DNA of 64,000 nucleotides from Massospora cicadina (GCA_022478985.1 JAKSZP010017447.1:27025-91024), one strand, 5' to 3'. Shown: positions 33,301 to 43,329, counted from the first letter of the stretch. Notes: generated by a model not told the origin, from the sequence alone. Numbers and translations: made by a program.

Positions 33301-33339
33301 TAGATGAGTCCCTCCACCAAGGAGTAAAGAGAGTGTTTA

Positions 33340-33960
33340 TGATTTTAAAGGGCCAATTGCTCAAATAACTCCACCCCTTTGGGGCAGGTCATTTGGCTGA
33401 CTAAGACCTGAACAACAAGTGGGGCGTCAGAAGCAAGGTCAGCAGAAGAGATGATGGGGGGAACAATTGACAAAATTTGAGCAGCGGGAATCATGGTAAT
33501 GAGGTCCGCTTCTTCCAAATCTGTGGGACAGTGGGTGGGGTTGCAGCTGAGAGAATTGGGAAGTACGTCAAGTGCACCTTTTATGAATTTATATTTGAAA
33601 TTGAAACTGCACAAGTCCTGATAGGTACAAGCTTGCAGATTAACCAGTTTTTGGGGTTTACAGAAATACAAGAGAGCTTGGTGGTCCATGCGAACAGTCA
33701 ACTCATGCTGAGTACCCTGTAACTGGTACCTCCAATGAGTCAATGCTCATGACACGACTGCCAACTCCTTGTCATAGATATCCCAAGATTACTCCATAGA
33801 GGAAATATTTTGGGAAAAATAAGTGAGCTGATGCTCCAAGCTAATGTGCTCTTAAAGCAACACTGCCCCTACTGCCACTGAGGAGGCATAAAAGCAACGA
33901 TATATGGCTTGGCGGGATCTGCATGTTTCAAGAAAGGAGGGGATAAAAACACCTCCTTGA
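33340..33960 (-). pseudogene. Element V RNase H
   Basis: The 132-codon block reads MTHWRYQLQGTQHELTVRMD-type sequence: VRMDHQALLYFCKPQKL (third acidic motif), FNFKYKFIKGALDVLPNSLS (the usual GKDN-ADALSR tail, with Asp kept), then the linker to integrase. The first two acidic motifs above 33.75 kb are broken by stops. Confidence 0.7.
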
Positions 33961-34890
33961 TCAATTCAAACGCCTGTTGGCATTCGGGCGTCCAGTAAAA
34001 TGGTACGTTTTTGCCTGTGAGGGGGTGGAGTGGGGCAGCTAGTTGGGAAAGAGCCGAAGAATTTTTTTAAGAAAATAATGGTTCCCAAGAAACTCCATTA
34101 TTGTTTCTGGGTTGTTGGGTTTAGTTATTCTCGGATAGCATCAGACTTATTTGGAGGAATCATGTATCCATCTCTAAAAGATGAGGTTCCCAAGAAAGAT
34201 AACTTTCTCTTTATAGAACTCACATTTGGGAGGTCTAACAAACAAGCCTGCCTTATGCAAAGCAGCCACAACTGCTTCCAAGTCAATAGCATTTTGTTTG
34301 GGAGTCAGGGAGTGAATCAGAATGTCATTGATATATGCAACCATGCAAGTAAACCAGAGGTCACCCAGAACACTGTCAATAATTCGTTATAATGTAGCGG
34401 TGGCATTCTTCAGCCCAAAGGGCATCACGCGGAATTGGAAATTGCCTTGCTTCATCAGAATTGCTGTTAACCATTCTTGCCCTTCCATCACCTAAATCTG
34501 GTTGAAGGCATTGACAAGATCCAGCTTAGAGAACACACGAGATTTGGCAATTGCTTGGATAATCATCTGCTCCAGGGGTAGGAGTTAGGGATCATGAACA
34601 GTAACTTTGTTTAAATGTCTGTAATCCACACAGGGATGGAGGGAACCATTGTCTTTTTTAGCGAAGATAATGGGAGATAAAACTGGTGATGTCTCCTTAA
34701 ACAACCACCCTTTTTCAGCATATCATCCAACCAAGTGTTGAGCTCAACCTCCTCCTCCATTGTATGGGGGTACAAAGGACAGTTGATATTCACCAACTGC
34801 ACTGCCATACAAAATAATAAGTTGAACTTAGTATGGGGAGGCAGACAATATGCCTTTTTGGAATCAAAGATACTATAATAGTGCATTAAC
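33960..34890 (-). pseudogene. Element V reverse transcriptase
   Basis: Lead-in NINCPLYPHTMEEEVELN and WLDDMLKKGG (34.65-34.8 kb), then decayed fingers and palm. The catalytic box near 34.33 kb reads VAYINDILIHS, so the first Asp of YxDD is Asn. The thumb contains LSFLGTSSFRDGYMIPP. Many stops and shifts. Confidence 0.65.
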
Positions 34891-35340
34891 TTTCATGAAA
34901 ATTGGACGGAAGGCCTGCAGGAGAGACAAGGAAGTAATAGAACTACGACCTTGAGTTTTCTTTAGAGTGTCAAATAAGGGAAATTCGCCGTCCAGTTGAT
35001 CATTAATGAACAACAACATGTTAGAATCCAAGTGGATTTTGAAATGTTGTCGGCGCCACCATCCCACCCCTAAGATTACCAGAAACACCAGGTTTGGCAT
35101 TTCAGAAAATCAATCGCAGAAGCTAAACTGGTGTACTGAAAAAGGTACTGGCTGACGGACAACATAAAATGTCCGGGAGGCTGAAGAAGCCACCATCATC
35201 AATGGATCTGCAATTATTAAGGCTCTAATTGTTGGACCAACTCAACGCTCATGAAATTACCCGCAGCTCCCGTATCCACCAGGGCCTCAAAGGAAACAAG
35301 GTGAGATATTATAAGAATCTTCATGGGTAATAAGAAGTAA
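34890..35340 (-). pseudogene. Element V aspartic protease
   Basis: The active site EALVDTGAAGNFMSVELVQQ lies near 35.23-35.29 kb and is intact (DTGA). Decayed sequence follows, then the CFWSS-GWDGG-like remains of the C-terminal half near 35.05 kb. It belongs to the retropepsin family and would process Pol. The protease begins unusually close to the LTR. Confidence 0.7.
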
Positions 35341-35644
35341 GTGAAGTATATTTATTGGTAGTTGTGGGTGAATCCCGTGACACCAAAGAGATGGCAATGG
35401 ATTCAGGGGAAACTGCTAGGGTAATGGGGAAGTAAGCTTGAAGCAAGTCAGATTGTCAGATCCTAATGACATGGGCACAATAGCCATGGCAACTATGGGG
35501 TGTGGATTTGTCATTTTGGGTGGAACTAGGCTATTATGGGAAAATCTTCTTTACAAACTGGTTCAGTTTAAAAAGGAGGGACCATTGCTACGCCAATATC
35601 TATGAGAAAGGTGGAAATGGTTAGGAATAATGGTTGGTCGATTA
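35340..35644 (-). other. Element V leader, no Gag recognised
   Basis: These 305 bp join the 5' LTR and the protease. No open frame, zinc knuckle or Gag core can be seen, and the stretch is too short for a Gag (usually 250 codons or more). The first bases after the LTR on the element strand are TAATCGACCAACC, so the primer-binding site differs from that of the non-chromovirus elements. Confidence 0.5.
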
Positions 35645-36237
35645 TGTCAGGCAGACAGCCTGTTAGAATTAGACCAGCCTGCCAGCCTACGTGCTGGAGC
35701 ACCCAAATGGCAAACAAGAATGCCAAGGGCACTGCTGCTGGTATGACGGATATGAAACTAGAAAGGAATTTCTCCAGTAACTGCCAGTGAGCCAGATTTC
35801 GTACAGGCACATAATAAAATACTAAACAAATATGGCCGTTAACACTGAGGGGTAAGTGAGTGCCAGCAGAAAGGGCAGTTTTTTTAACATATAAAAACTA
35901 AATTTAGGGAAAGGTTTTTTAATAGAAAATAAAGATAGAAAAATTGACCAACAATCTTCTCAGTGTGATGCAACTGATTAAATAGTGGTAGATTGATGAG
36001 TAACAAGCCAGGAATGGGTCCCTTAATTTTGACCTAACCGTCAAGTATTTGGGAATGGGAGCAGATAAGCTCACTGGAAACTGACATCAAAGGATTTGGT
36101 GGTAGTCTGAGTCGCTGTTAGTTTGACCTTGAATTCATAAAACAAGGCTTAACTGCATTTCTAACAGTTGGCACGATGGCATCTATCCCAACAAGCAATG
36201 GGAATCCCCCAAGGCCACCCCACATAGGGGCAGTCCC
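35645..36237 (-). repeat. Element V 5' LTR, inner piece
   Basis: The part of the 5' LTR next to the internal region. It is cut at GTCCC (36233-36237) by element VI and goes on at 40229. Sequence matches 30747-31340. Confidence 0.85.
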
Positions 36238-37032
36238 TGTGGGATCCACCGACGGATGCCACAAATATTACATCAAAGTGAGAATCTCACTTTTTAATAA
36301 AAGTATGTGATAGCGCTTTATTAAAGTTTATATGTTTTTTATTGTTTTAAACGGGGCAAAACCAAGAAAGGTCCTCTTCTCAATACTAGTTTTTCCTATA
36401 TAAACTAGTTAGGATTTTGAGACCATGGGTATTCAAAACAAAGGTATACAAAGCTGATTTATCTAAATTAGGAAATATAAGCTTTATGGCCTATCTGATC
36501 AAAGATAAATATTTTGAGGCAAAACTAACCCGTGTGGTAATGATTTGATGAATTGTATCCAATCACCAGCAAGTAAAATCTTCTCACCTCAGAGGTGATC
36601 AGACTCATGTGGTAATTGGTTAATTTGCACCCTATCATCATCTAGTAATATCTTCTCACCTCAGAGGTGATCAGACTCATGTGATAATGATTGGTTAATT
36701 TGCACCCTATCATCATCAAGTAATATCTTCTCACCTTGGAGGTGATCAAACCCGCGTGGTGATGAACACCCCAAATTTGGCAAGAAGTCGGAGTAATCCT
36801 ATTATTAGTTATTACCTTTTTAAGCCGTTTTTTGTTATAAACCATATTTTTCTGATGGATAGGATTCCACTGAGAATCCGCCAAGGTCTTTTCGCTGAGG
36901 GTACTCATATCATTGATATCCACAATATTATTTGAAGATCAGGCAGGTGATGGGCCAATCATGGTAGCAGATTTGGGGGCACTCATACCTCCAACATTCT
37001 TTTTCTTAAGTCAAGAAGGAGATTGTCTGACA
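36238..37032 (-). repeat. Element VI 3' LTR
   Basis: 795 bp. On the element strand it starts TGTCAGACAATCTCC after the purine tract TTGAGGGGGGCAA. It contains three units of a roughly 70-bp tandem repeat, against four in the 5' LTR. Confidence 0.9.
36560..36770. repeat. 70-bp tandem repeats in VI 3' LTR, each with a palindrome
   Basis: Units read AATATCTTCTCACCT-AGAGGTGATCAGACTCATGTG... with spacing of about 70-75 bp. Each holds TCACCTCAGAGGTGA, a perfect palindrome apart from its central base pair region, or a variant (CACCTTGGAGGTG). Such arrays in an LTR may be enhancer-like. Three units are visible here. Confidence 0.75.
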
Positions 37033-37312
37033 TTGCCCCCCTCAAGAATGTTGGGAGGGGTGTAGTGTTGTAAAAAGCGGCTATGTACCCGTTTTATGAT
37101 AATTCCTGTAGCCAAAGACTTTATAGAATAATTATTTTCTCTCTTACACATGATGGTAAATGGCCCCTCCCTATTTAATCCAAGTTTGCCACTTTGGGGA
37201 GTTATGCGATTGTGGTAATATAAATCCCTATCTGACACTTGGTAAGAAAGTAAAGAGCTCAGAGCTCATTGGCAGCTTGGCCTTCTTTAGTAACATTTTT
37301 GCGAGGTTGGTA
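37033..37312 (-). pseudogene. Element VI integrase C-terminus (remnant)
   Basis: Minus strand, in two frames: NLAKMLLKKAKLPMSSEL; then YYHNRITPQSGKLGLNREGP, FTIMCKRENNYSIKSLATG and IIIKRVHSRFLQHYTPP. This equals the last part of the element III integrase (GPY/F-like module and tail). The deletion junction with the sequence downstream of protease lies at about 37305-37320. Confidence 0.75.
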
Positions 37313-37319
37313 TTATGTA

Positions 37320-38124
37320 TAGGTAAGTTGGAAAGTGGGTACTCATTCATGCAAGAGTATTCCTTCTTGTTGGGTTCTTCATGGGCTAGAACTAAGGAGA
37401 CTTCATAATTGAGCAATGACAAGAACCCTTGCTTCATATTGATAATGCCATCGTATTAAATCATAAACTGAGTACCTATAAGCATATCATAATCATTTTT
37501 ATCCAAAGCCACTGTGGGGGCTGATAGAATAAGCTTCCCAATACAAATGGGAAGGGATGAGTAAGCACCCAGTGCGCGGGTGTTGTTAGGACCAGCGGCT
37601 CCAAAGTCTTGGTTATACTCCAAGTCAGGTGCAAGTTTGATCTTTTTCATCAACTTGGAGGAGATTATGCTCACTGGGGAGCCTGTATCTAAGATAGCCA
37701 TCACCCGAACTTTTTGGATAACTACTTCAACCTTTGCAATTATCCCCCCAAAAGTGGGTGATAGTGCTAAGACCTCCTTAAGATAGAAATTGGAGGTTAA
37801 TTTGCACGCGGTCTCGGGGTAATTTTCCTGGATAGACTGCATGGTATGGCCATGCTGGATAGGGCGAATAAGGTGAGACAACACCTCATCTGCATCGCTG
37901 ATAGTATCGATAATGACTGGCTCCCCTAGAACTTGGCAGAGATACATCTCTTCAGGTATGGTGGCTTCATATACTCCTCCAGCGTTCAGGCGACTGGGGA
38001 CTTCCACTTCAGCAGGTCCTCCTACAACGTAATAGCTGACCTCATCTGTACCCCCCTCAGAATCATCCCCTGGGGTATTGGTAACGCGAGGTACTGGCAT
38101 AAGTTGTTTAGATGAGTCAGGCAC
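37320..38124 (-). CDS. Element VI protease with upstream module
   Basis: The open frame 37456-38124 (222 codons) begins with MPDSSKQLMPVPRV. Residues about 20-75 form the module GGTDEVSYYVVGGPAEVEVPS with TIPEEMYLCQVLGEPVIIDT. The retropepsin follows: KVEVVIQKVRVMAILDTGSP (active site intact), VSIISSKLMKKIKLAPDLEY, FGAAGPNNTRALGAYSSLP and YDMLIGTQFMI. After one stop the coding sequence goes on with IINMKQGFLSLLNYEVSLV to about 37320. This is the most complete protease in the window. The Met is not the natural start, because Gag should run into it. Confidence 0.75.
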
Positions 38125-38430
38125 ATGAGATTTGTCAGCAATAGGTGTGCCTTTCCCTACGCTGACATTTCTTTTCCCTGTTCCTGTTCCTCAGCGTAAA
38201 GGACAAATTAAGCTTGATAGGAGCTGATCAGCGTCGCTGGCTGTGTCAATAGTTTCCATACAACCTATAACTTGGCAGAGGTAAGTATCCTTTGGTATGG
38301 TAGTTTCATCTACTCCTTTGGCGTTTAGGCAATCAGGGACCTCCACTTCCGTGGGAGCTCCCAATACGTAGTACCCAACATCATTGTAACCCCCTCAGAG
38401 TCAGCCTCAGGGGTATTCTCAATCATGGGC
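37890..38430 (-). repeat. Internal direct duplication in element VI
   Basis: A segment near 37932 (CTTGGCAGAGATACATCTC) recurs near 38272 (CTTGGCAGAGGTAAGTATCC), an offset of 340 bp, with similarity over roughly 200 bp on both sides. It doubles the linker module between Gag and protease. Element III has one copy only (18.48-18.76 kb). Confidence 0.75.
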
Positions 38431-39294
38431 AAGGTTGTAAATGAGATGGGGGAGACAGCCATGAGAGGTGGGGTAATTAGCTTTGCTTTAACTGGCATTT
38501 TTACAACCCCAGTAGTTCTGGAGGATATACCCTTAGGGCGCGCACCTATTGACTGAGCTGAAGAGGAAACCACAGTAGGGATCTCCGCTTTGCATGAATG
38601 AGGAATGTCCGTTTTAAGTCACACCAAAGAAGCAGGATTTGCGGGGAGAATAGGCACAGGTGGCCTCACTTCCAACAGTTCAATAGGCCGCAGCTCACCT
38701 GAAGGAATATGGGCGACGTCTAAAAAAGCCTCTTTTATATCACAGAAGGTTGTAAAGTGGCGTTTCACTGATATGATATGCCTGGCGAGAGAGGGTTGTG
38801 AAGCTAACCCTGTTAATATGGCGTCAATATCATCATCCATGGTAAGCAGGTTAGACGTAGCTAGCCTTTGAGCAGTAAGATAGAAACGCTCAGCAAAACT
38901 AAGGAGGGTTTCACTCTCATAAATGATAAGACGCATAAAAGCCTGTTTTTCCCTGTATAAGCTCTGCTTGGATCCAATTAGCCAAGAGGGCCTTCTTAAC
39001 ATCTGGCCAGATGTGCTGAGGATCCAGGTGAGGAACGATCAGCTCTTGGGCTTTGCAGCTTAAACAGGGAAGAATATACTGACCTTTCTGTTTTTCAGTG
39101 GCGCCATCCATCGCAGCTTCATAAACATACAGAAAGGAAGCAATGCTCCCTTCACCCGGGGTGTATCTTTCCTTTATAGGTAATTTAAATGGCCGTTGAT
39201 CTGACTTTTTGAGATGGGAGAAAGAGCTGGCTGGTTGCTTCTCAAGAGTAACTAATTGTAATTCAGGAGAGCTGCTCACGTTTATAGCCTCCAT
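38125..39294 (-). pseudogene. Element VI Gag, two frames, duplicated module
   Basis: Starts at 39294 with MEAINVSSSPELQLVTLEKQ. The core reads FKLPIKERYTPGEGSIASFL and YEAAMDGATEKQKGQYILP; it then shifts frame near 38.93 kb to RLIIYESETLLSFAERFYLT, LTMDDDIDAILTGLASQPS and FTTFCDIKEAFLDVAHI. A Pro-rich segment follows. Near 38.27-38.42 kb the module DVGYYVLGAPTEVEVPDCL-like sequence appears a first time, and again in the protease frame 340 bp further on. No CCHC knuckle. Only a few lesions break it. Confidence 0.75.
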
Positions 39295-39330
39295 TGCTTT
39301 GATACTTTATTGAAGTATTCAGGGTAATGA

Positions 39331-39348
39331 CCCCTGTAGTGAGCACCA
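39331..39348 (-). other. Element VI primer-binding site
   Basis: On the element strand TGGTGCTCACTACAGGGG, three bases inside the 5' LTR. Same site as in III and VII, with one A missing after ACTAC-A. Confidence 0.7.
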
Positions 39349-39351
39349 GTT

Positions 39352-40223
39352 TGTGGGATTAACTGACAGATGCCACAAATTTTTATCAAAGTGAGAATCT
39401 CACTTTTTAATAAAAGTATTAAATAACGCTTTAATAAAGTTTTTATGTTTTTTATTGTTTTAAGCGAGGCAAAACCAAAAAAAGATCCTCTTCTCAATAC
39501 TAGTTTTTCCTATCTAAACTAGTTTGGATTTTGAGACCATAAGTATTCAAGCAAAAGTATACAAACCTGAGTTATTTAAATTAGGAAATATAGGCTTTTG
39601 GCCTATCAGATCGAAGATAAACATTTTGAGGCAAAAGCAATCTGTGTGGTAATAATTTGATGAGTTGTATCCAATCACCAGCGAGTAAAATCTTCTCACA
39701 TTATCGGTGGTCAGACTTGCATGGTAATGATTGGTTAATTTGCACCCTATCATCATCTAGTAATATCTTCTCACCTCAGAGGTGATCAGACTCATGTGGT
39801 AATGATTGGTTAATTTGCACCCTATCATTGTCAAGTAAAATCTTCTCACCTTGGCGGTGATTAGACTCATGTGGTAATGATTGGTTAATTTGCACCCTAA
39901 CATTGTCAAGTAATATTTTCTCACCTCAGAGGTGATCAAACCCGCGTGGTGATGAACACCCCAAATTTGGCCAAGAAGTCGGAATAATCCTATTATTAGT
40001 TATTACCTTTTTAAGCCATTTTTTGTTATAAGCCATATTTTTCTGATAGTTAGGATTCCACCGAGAATCTACTAAGGTCTTTTCGCTGAGGGTACTCATA
40101 TCATTGATGTCCACAATATTATTTGAAGATCAGGCAGGCGATGAGCCAATCATGGTAGCAGATTTAGGTGCACTTATACCTCCAACATTCTTTTTCTTAA
40201 GTCAAGAAGGAGATTGTCTGACA
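39352..40223 (-). repeat. Element VI 5' LTR
   Basis: 872 bp, TGTGGGATTAAC ... TTGTCTGACA on the plus strand. It is 77 bp longer than the 3' LTR, the length of one extra tandem unit in 39655-39950. Confidence 0.9.
39655..39950. repeat. 70-bp tandem repeats in VI 5' LTR
   Basis: Four units. Each contains TTAATTTGCACCCTA and a CTCACC...GGTGAT inverted repeat; the last ends in GGTGATCAAACCCGCG as in the 3' LTR array. The first unit is the most divergent (CACATTATCGGTGG). Confidence 0.75.
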
Positions 40224-40228
40224 GTCCC

Positions 40229-40788
40229 AATTGGTTGGAATGTGTTCAGGATGCCCAACCCGCCTGTGCATAGTCACTGGGCCATTTGTTCAGTCAAAAG
40301 TATTTCATTGGCTGCAACACCCAATTTGCCAGAAGGGAGATTCAAACTATTATTGATGGTGTATAATGCTGCTATCTGCACATCTGGGATCATCCTCAAA
40401 GATTTTAGGGAGGGGGTTAATTTCGACAATCGTGGTGTTAACTGAATCAAAGCTGTTGGCAATTCAGCTGATGAACTAATCTTTGTTCCTTTTTGACTAT
40501 GTGGATTCTGATCATTGGGCTCATTTCCACTCATTTTCAGTTTGATTGACTTCATTTTGGCAATCTCAGTGCAAATTTCCCTGATCATATGTACAAGTTT
40601 AGCCGAGGTGAGTTTGGGCACCAGGGGAGGGATCTGAAGAGGGAGGGCTGTTACCCAGCGCTCATCTACCACATGGGCGAGGTTGCCCTGGGTGACGAGG
40701 GGTACAGCCACCCTCTCAAAGCCTTTTTACTCGGAAATGGGAAGAGGGCCCAATTGACACACACAGGGGACGTTCCCTGGAACTTATA
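40229..40788 (-). repeat. Element V 5' LTR, outer piece
   Basis: Continues the LTR from 36237 after element VI (AATTGGTTGGAATGTG follows GTCCC, as AATTGGTAGGGAACG does in the 3' LTR). It ends AACTTATA, then AGGAA. It holds a 145-codon minus-strand open frame (40274-40711) of unknown meaning. Confidence 0.8.
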
Positions 40789-40793
40789 AGGAA

Positions 40794-42030
40794 TCAGTGC
40801 AGGCTCAGAAATTTCAAATTATGTATAGTTGCAGGGAGCCTGTTTATTCAACCATCATCTTAAACCCACAAAGTTACTTGATTATTATCTCAGTTCCGGC
40901 TTATGGAGGTAATGGAGGCCTTGTGAGCAATCTGCTCCTTTAATGCTTGGATTTCAGCGTGCTGAAGAAGATGGCTTTAAGTTGTTCAAGCAAGTGTTAA
41001 GCCATCAGAAGGTTTGCTCAAGCTGGAAAAGTGACTATCTGTGAGCTTGGTGAAGGTGCTAAGATTATACATTTAATCTGACAAGGCCTTAATTGAGACC
41101 CTAGGGTCAAAAGGGACTCCATCCACTCGGAGCTTTCACCCTTGTGCTACATTACAGATTTGATCACATATGGCAGTAAAGATTTTAAAAACGACCTTTT
41201 TACAGGGTTCAACAGGGTCGCCAGAAGTAGGCACTATGAGACCAGATGGCCCTTGAGGCTACGGGGAACTTCTGGCCCCCTAGGCCCTCAGGCCCCTCAC
41301 TCCCAGAGTTGAAGTCATGAGAGTCTAGTTCTTTGTAGTGCTTCTGAAGTTTCTGCACCATGTACTTGAATTAGTTGAGGCATTGGTTTCAGGAACCTTA
41401 TTGAGTTGTACATTATGATGGAGCTGGTTCTTGAGGTAGCCCAAAATTATGTTATCCAACACCGCAAGTTGGTCTTGGGCCTCGTTGATTAATTGTTGAT
41501 TATTGACAATGGTCTTTTAATTATTGTAATGAAGGAGAAGGATGAATTATAAAAATTTGACATTGTGGTAGTGTAAGGCTTGGGTAAGCCCTAGTTCTTA
41601 AAGACTTTTTGATGAAGCAATTTGACTACTAGTAGGAGGTGATGGATGGCAGGATAGACAAAATTCAGGAAAGCGCTCAGTCCCAAAGTCAATTCTCCAA
41701 CAGCTAGAAGGCTGAATTATATAGATCTCACATAGTAGAAGGCGCTGAAGAAGCATGGGAGCGACTGAAGCGTCCTTCTTCATAATAGATTCATTTAGTA
41801 ACAGTTAGATAAATTTCGTTAAGGTTCTCATATTGGTTGATACTGATCACCAATAACGGAAGGTAAAGTAAACTGGAGCGTGACCAATACTCTATGCTTT
41901 TGGGCTGCATGGGCAGTATTTTGTATCATGAGGTACTACTAATCAAGTTACGCTTCTTGACTGATCAGCAGGTAATTTAATTAAACTGCTTAATTTCTCC
42001 ATTGTTCATAATATTCTTTTCATTGGACAA
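40794..42030 (-). pseudogene. Element II Gag, N-terminal part, decayed
   Basis: Lies between the 5' LTR of II and the insertion site of V. Low-complexity, helix-type sequence with many stops. A short Gly-rich run (GSEGPEGLGG in one frame, near 41.28-41.31 kb, with more G-X-Y triplets in the other frames) recalls the collagen-like stalk of I and VII. The N-terminal part near 41.6-41.8 kb may form a coiled coil. It is assigned by position. Confidence 0.4.
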
Positions 42031-42035
42031 CTTGG

Positions 42036-42055
42036 AGCCCCTGTAGTGGGCACCA
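42036..42055 (-). other. Element II primer-binding site
   Basis: On the element strand TGGTGCCCACTACAGGGGCT, one transition away from the shared site TGGTGCTCACTACA. Confidence 0.65.
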
Positions 42056-42528
42056 CTTTTCTCTGTGTAACAGTTCTCTTGACTGACGCTGATGTTTAAA
42101 GTGTGCTCAAAACAGTAAACTAGTGAAGAGGTAAAAAACAAAAAGATAAGCGAAATAAAGTACTTTTTTGAGTTAAAAAGCGTTGATATTTATAGGGAGC
42201 ATGGGGATGTGGTACCTCAGGGACCTTTGTGGCCCATTAAGATCAGGATCTTTCACTGACTTCTGGATTGACCACCTGGTTGGCACCCTCATTATTCTAC
42301 ATCATCAACATGACTGAAATGGTGGGAGCCACGCCGAACAAGGTTTGGAAAGCGGGTGTGGGATTCCTGAAGTTGTCTCCATTGATTCTCATGTGTGATG
42401 TTTCCTGATCAAATCTCATATTGGTGCCTTAAGGGTAAGGTTCTGCTCACACTGGCTCAAGAGTTGACCTACTAAGGCTCAATTTGGGAGTAAGAATTTT
42501 GACTCGCTTATTAACTTGAATCCTGACA
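42056..42528 (-). repeat. Element II 5' LTR
   Basis: Matches 12471-12932. Ends ATCCTGACA on the plus side. A roughly 80% match by eye, with several small indels. Confidence 0.75.
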
Positions 42529-43329
42529 ATGAACGTCAGGAGAGTAGTAGTTTTCTTGTACCAAGCGGGTAGGGCTCTCATGAAAGGCTTCACCAGCCAA
42601 CAGGAAAGGGAGATGAGGTAATTAAACTTCATCTAATGTGATGAGCAGGATCTTTTCACATTGCCATGAAATAGTTAGGCAGGAGGGCTCAGGTAAGGGC
42701 CCACAAGCAGGAGAATATAACAGTGGTTAAATCCTTAGTTCTTTGGATTAAAGAATGGTTGTTAATATGTCCTTGTAAGATGGTAAAGACGATGCTGACG
42801 CTTAAGAGGTTTGTCTGTCCGCCAGAGAGGCGAACAGAGAGGCGACAGCCCTGTTAAAGTCTGAGATTTAATCCATATTCTGTTCAAAACCAAACAAACC
42901 TTCAGGAATCACAATAATGATCTAAAGATTTAGAATATATTTTCAACTTAAGGGTTTTATTCTATATACTGTAAGATGAAGCTCCTTATGCACCTTCATC
43001 AGTTGTATTAGTATTATATATAGTAAGGTTATGGTGGGACTTGTTCCCAAAGAGTCCGCAGGTGGCAGGATATCCATGGGCTTGCCTCAAGAATATTAAC
43101 ATCTAATATTCTCATCTGGGTCCATTTTAGACTATCCATTGAGTACCTCAGACGTTACAAAATTTTTTTATCTTTTTTCACTTTGTAAGATTGGTCAAAG
43201 CTGAGTGTTTCATTTCATCTTTATTGCAAACTTTCATCTAGCTTAAATTCATTATCTTTCTTCAACTTCTGTCTTTCTAGGCCGCCATTTTACTCTACTC
43301 TAGATATTCCCTCTTTTTGTAATATGTGT
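42529..43329. other. No gene recognised; possible continuation of element C
   Basis: The minus strand just outside the element II LTR (42447-42632) gives LPAWYKKTTTLLTFI in a short open frame. This could be the N-terminal Gag of element C, interrupted by II, but no target duplication or clean frame joint supports it. The remainder to 43.3 kb shows no coding signal. Confidence 0.25.

Larger units (their letters stand above)
36238..40223 (-). mobile_element. Element VI: internally deleted gypsy, LTR-Gag-protease only
   Basis: 3986 bp with a perfect GTCCC duplication (36233-36237, 40224-40228), inserted in the 5' LTR of V. It has both LTRs, primer-binding site, purine tract, Gag and protease. 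The protease is followed directly by the last 90 codons of integrase, so RT, RNase H and the catalytic integrase are gone. Its proteins are close to element III, and the Gag-protease segment is among the best open frames in the window. It fits a non-autonomous element that was mobilised in trans. Confidence 0.88.
30747..40788 (-). mobile_element. Chromovirus V (Ty3/gypsy), inserted in II, carrying VI
   Basis: A minus-strand chromovirus with unusually long LTRs (about 1.15 kb) and about 6.06 kb of own sequence once VI is removed. A perfect AGGAA duplication stands at 30742-30746 and 40789-40793. Pol is protease, RT, RNase H, integrase, chromodomain. Only some 350 bp separate the 5' LTR from the protease active site, so Gag is absent. 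LTR divergence is larger than in IV. Confidence 0.88.
12471..42528 (-). mobile_element. Ty3/gypsy element II, split over 30 kb by nested insertions
   Basis: Two copies of the same minus-oriented LTR (12471-12932 and 42056-42528) bound an element whose own sequence adds up to about 6.9 kb. Its pieces are integrase 12945-14141, RNase H 20753-20890 and 21467-21866, RT 27811-28770, dUTPase/protease 28780-29560 and Gag 29560-30746 and 40794-42030. The rest is inserted: III, a solo copia LTR, IV and V (with VI). Reading frames rejoin across the III, solo LTR and IV borders. No clear target duplication flanks element II itself. Confidence 0.8.

Noticed and set aside
33477..33722. Plus-strand frames over element V pol (33.5 and 34.03-34.39 kb)
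   Set aside because: They lie opposite clear RNase H and RT sequence on the minus strand and have no similarity of their own.
36560..36770. Evenly spaced repeats resembling a CRISPR array
   Set aside because: The units are nearly identical throughout without unique spacers, lie inside an LTR, recur in the second LTR, and the genome is eukaryotic.
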